Of a stretch of DNA of 64,000 nt, positions 62,103 to 64,000 are shown in pieces. Under the pieces are notes generated by a model, which saw only the letters and a list, made by a program, of their open reading frames with translations, had not been told where the DNA came from and made no database searches. The position numbers were made by a program, and so were the translations under genes. The stretch comes from Urophycis tenuis (lineage: Eukaryota > Chordata > Actinopteri > Gadiformes > Phycidae). The first letter of the stretch is position 1. Every line of letters begins with the position of its first letter. The stretch lies in assembly GCA_036785325.1 (NCBI GenBank), contig JAXIVH010000156.1, positions 136,001 to 200,000 of the forward strand, read 5' to 3'.

Positions 62103-62114
62103 GTAAGTCTGGTG

Positions 62115-63115
62115 ACGAGGAAGGAACAGACTCAGGACAGACATGGTGCAGACTCAGGACAGACACGGTATAGACTCAAGACAGACATGGTACAGACTCA
62201 GGACAGACATGGTACAGACTCAAGACAGACATGGTACAGACATGGTACAGACTCAGGACAGACATGGTACAGACTCAAGACAGACACGGTACAGACATGG
62301 TACAGACTCAGGACAGATATGGTACAGACTCAGGACAGACATGGTACAGACTCAAGACAGACACGGTACAGACTCAGGACAGACATGGTACAGACTACAG
62401 ACTCAGGACAGACATGGTACAGACTCAGGACAGACACGGTACAGACTCAGGACAGACATGGTGGAGACTCAGGACAGACATGGTACAGACTCAGGACAGA
62501 CACAGTACAGACTCAGGACAGACATGGTACAGACTCAGGACAGACATGGTACAGACATGGTGCAGACTCAGGACAGACATGGTACAGACTCAGGACAGAC
62601 ACGGTACAGACTCAGGACAGACATGGTACAGACTCAGGACAGACATGGTACAGACTCAGGACAGACACGGTACAGACTCAGGACAGACATGGTACAGACT
62701 CAGGACAGACACAGTACAGACTCAGGACAGACACGGTACAGACTCAGGACAGACACGGTACAGACTCAGGACAGACACGGTGCAGACTCAGGACAGACAT
62801 GGTGCAGACTCAGGACAGACACGGTATAGACTCAAGACAGACACGGTACAGACTCAGGACAGACATGGTACAGACATGGTACAGACTCAGGACAGACATG
62901 GTACAGACTCAAGACAGACATGGTACAGACATGGTACAGACTCAGGACAGACATGGTACAGACTCAAGACAGACACGGTACAGACATGGTACAGACTCAG
63001 GACAGACATGGTACAGACTCAGGACAGACACGGTACAGACTCAGGACAGACACGGTACAGACTCAGGACAGACACGGTACAGACTCAGGACAGACATGGT
63101 ACAGACACAGAACAG
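62115..63115. repeat. 22-bp minisatellite GGTACAGACTCAGGACAGACAT, 1 kb
   Basis: About 45 units (ggtacagactcaggacagac plus at or ac) with gactcaagacag variants and occasional 12-base insertions (acatggtac). It starts ten bases after the donor of exon 61916-62102 and is open in all three forward frames. Confidence 0.97.
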
Positions 63116-63421
63116 ACGCGTGCTGTCGGCCCTGTCCGTGTTTGTTTTGTTCCTGGCGGAGAACGTTCCAGTGAGCGGTTTGTCCTCCCTGAGCAGCCGG
63201 GCGTGTCGATGTGTTTATTTCATTCTTAAATCTGTTTATTGGCGCCGCCTCTCGTAAACGAGCCTTTTGAGTCAGCGTCTGTTCATCTGGGTGGGCGTGG
63301 CCCCGCCCCCCACTGTGTGTCAGTAGAATGGGGGCTTTGCTCTCGCTGTCCGGCCCTGTCCGGGTGGCTCAGTGGGCTCGTCCTTCCCCCGGACCCCCTC
63401 CTGTCGGGCCGAGCCTCCACC

Positions 63422-63565
63422 GCTTGTGTCTCTTCTGTCTCTTGTGTCTCTTCTGTCTCTTGTGTCTCTTCTACCTCTTGTCTCTCTTCTGTCTCTTCTG
63501 TCTCTTCTGTCTCTTGTCTCTTGTGTCTCTTCTGTCTCTTGTGTCTCTTGTGTCTCTTGTGTTTC
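63422..63565. repeat. TCTTCTGTCTCTTGTG pyrimidine repeat
   Basis: About 140 bases of tcttctgtctc and ttgtgtctc units. Confidence 0.93.
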
Positions 63566-63624
63566 CTCAAGTTGTTCAGCTGCTGCAGCCTCTCGTTAAC
63601 AAGCCGCCGCCCCCCCCGGAACCA

Positions 63625-64000
63625 CATCCTCCCCCACCAGTCTCACCCATCCCACACCCCTGCCCACCCGAGTCTCACCCACCCTCCCCACCAGTCTCAC
63701 CCATCCTCCCCACCAGTCTCACCCATCCTCCCCCACCAGTCTCACCCATTCTCCCCCACCAGTCTCACCCATCCTCCCCACCAGTCTCACCCATCCTCCC
63801 CACCAGTCTCACCCATCCCACACCCCTGCCCACCCGAGTCTCACCCATCCTCCCCACCAGTCTCACCCATCCTCCCCCACCAGTCTCACCCATCCTCCCC
63901 ACCCGAGTCTCACCCATCCTCCCCACCAGTCTCACCCATCCCACACCCCTGCCCACCCGAGTCTCACCCACCCTCCCCACCAGTCTCACCCACCCTCCCC
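63625..64000. repeat. CACCAGTCTCACCCATCCTCCC minisatellite, running off the window
   Basis: About 17 units of accagtctcacccatcctcc with a longer variant (cccacacccctgcccacccg). It reaches the right edge, so its length is unknown. The last xrcc4 exon should lie beyond it. Confidence 0.96.

Noticed and set aside
60489..63257. Very long plus-strand frames (up to 479 codons)
   Set aside because: They are produced by stop-free minisatellites; all three frames are open at once and composition is monotonous.

Overview
This window is nuclear DNA from a vertebrate, almost certainly a ray-finned (teleost) fish. It holds compact, multi-exon, GT-AG-spliced genes with vertebrate-family products, very many micro- and minisatellites, tRNA-derived SINEs with the fish-type tail, L2-like LINE ends and a hAT transposon. 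There are no prokaryotic operons or CRISPR arrays. Gene models below were assembled by hand from open frames, splice sites and phase checks.

Layout, left to right. (1) 214-328, +: last coding exon of a LAGE3/Pcc1 homologue (KEOPS tRNA-modification complex). (2) 2.8-21.7 kb, +: a complete sarcomeric (fast-skeletal-type) myosin heavy chain gene with a TATA promoter, two non-coding exons and 40 coding exons that sum to 5,808 nt (1,935 aa plus stop). (3) 22.5-26.5 kb, -: complete wdr45 (WIPI4, autophagy; 358 aa), convergent with the myosin gene. (4) 27-31.3 kb: two inverted copies of a transposon-like sequence flanking a broken astacin-gene copy; one arm is interrupted by an L2-like LINE end. (5) 31.7-33.5 kb, -: an astacin-family zinc metalloprotease gene. 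(6) 33.8-37.0 kb, +: complete zcchc9 (four CCHC knuckles, 273 aa). (7) 37-48.8 kb: gene-poor, repeat-rich spacer. (8) 48.9-62.1 kb, +: xrcc4 (DNA end joining), whose last exon lies beyond the window; its introns are filled with minisatellites and a hAT copy.

The genes do not form one pathway: they are a muscle motor, an autophagy PI3P-binding propeller, a secreted protease, an RNA-binding protein and a DNA-repair scaffold. zcchc9 and xrcc4 are both on human 5q14, so the right half looks like conserved synteny. LAGE3 and WDR45 are both on the human X.

The most unusual theme is tandem repeats that contain splice sites. A 32-bp minisatellite repeats a myosin 3' splice site ten times, a 23-bp repeat copies a myosin 5' splice site four extra times, and an astacin 3' splice site sits in a 28-bp triplicate. 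An ancestral 184-nt myosin rod exon is split by an intron whose end consists of duplicated pieces of the exon itself, which looks like intron gain by tandem duplication caught at an early stage. A second notable signal is an intronic wdr45 minisatellite with 13 GTCACGTGA elements, the core of the TFEB/CLEAR site that controls autophagy genes.
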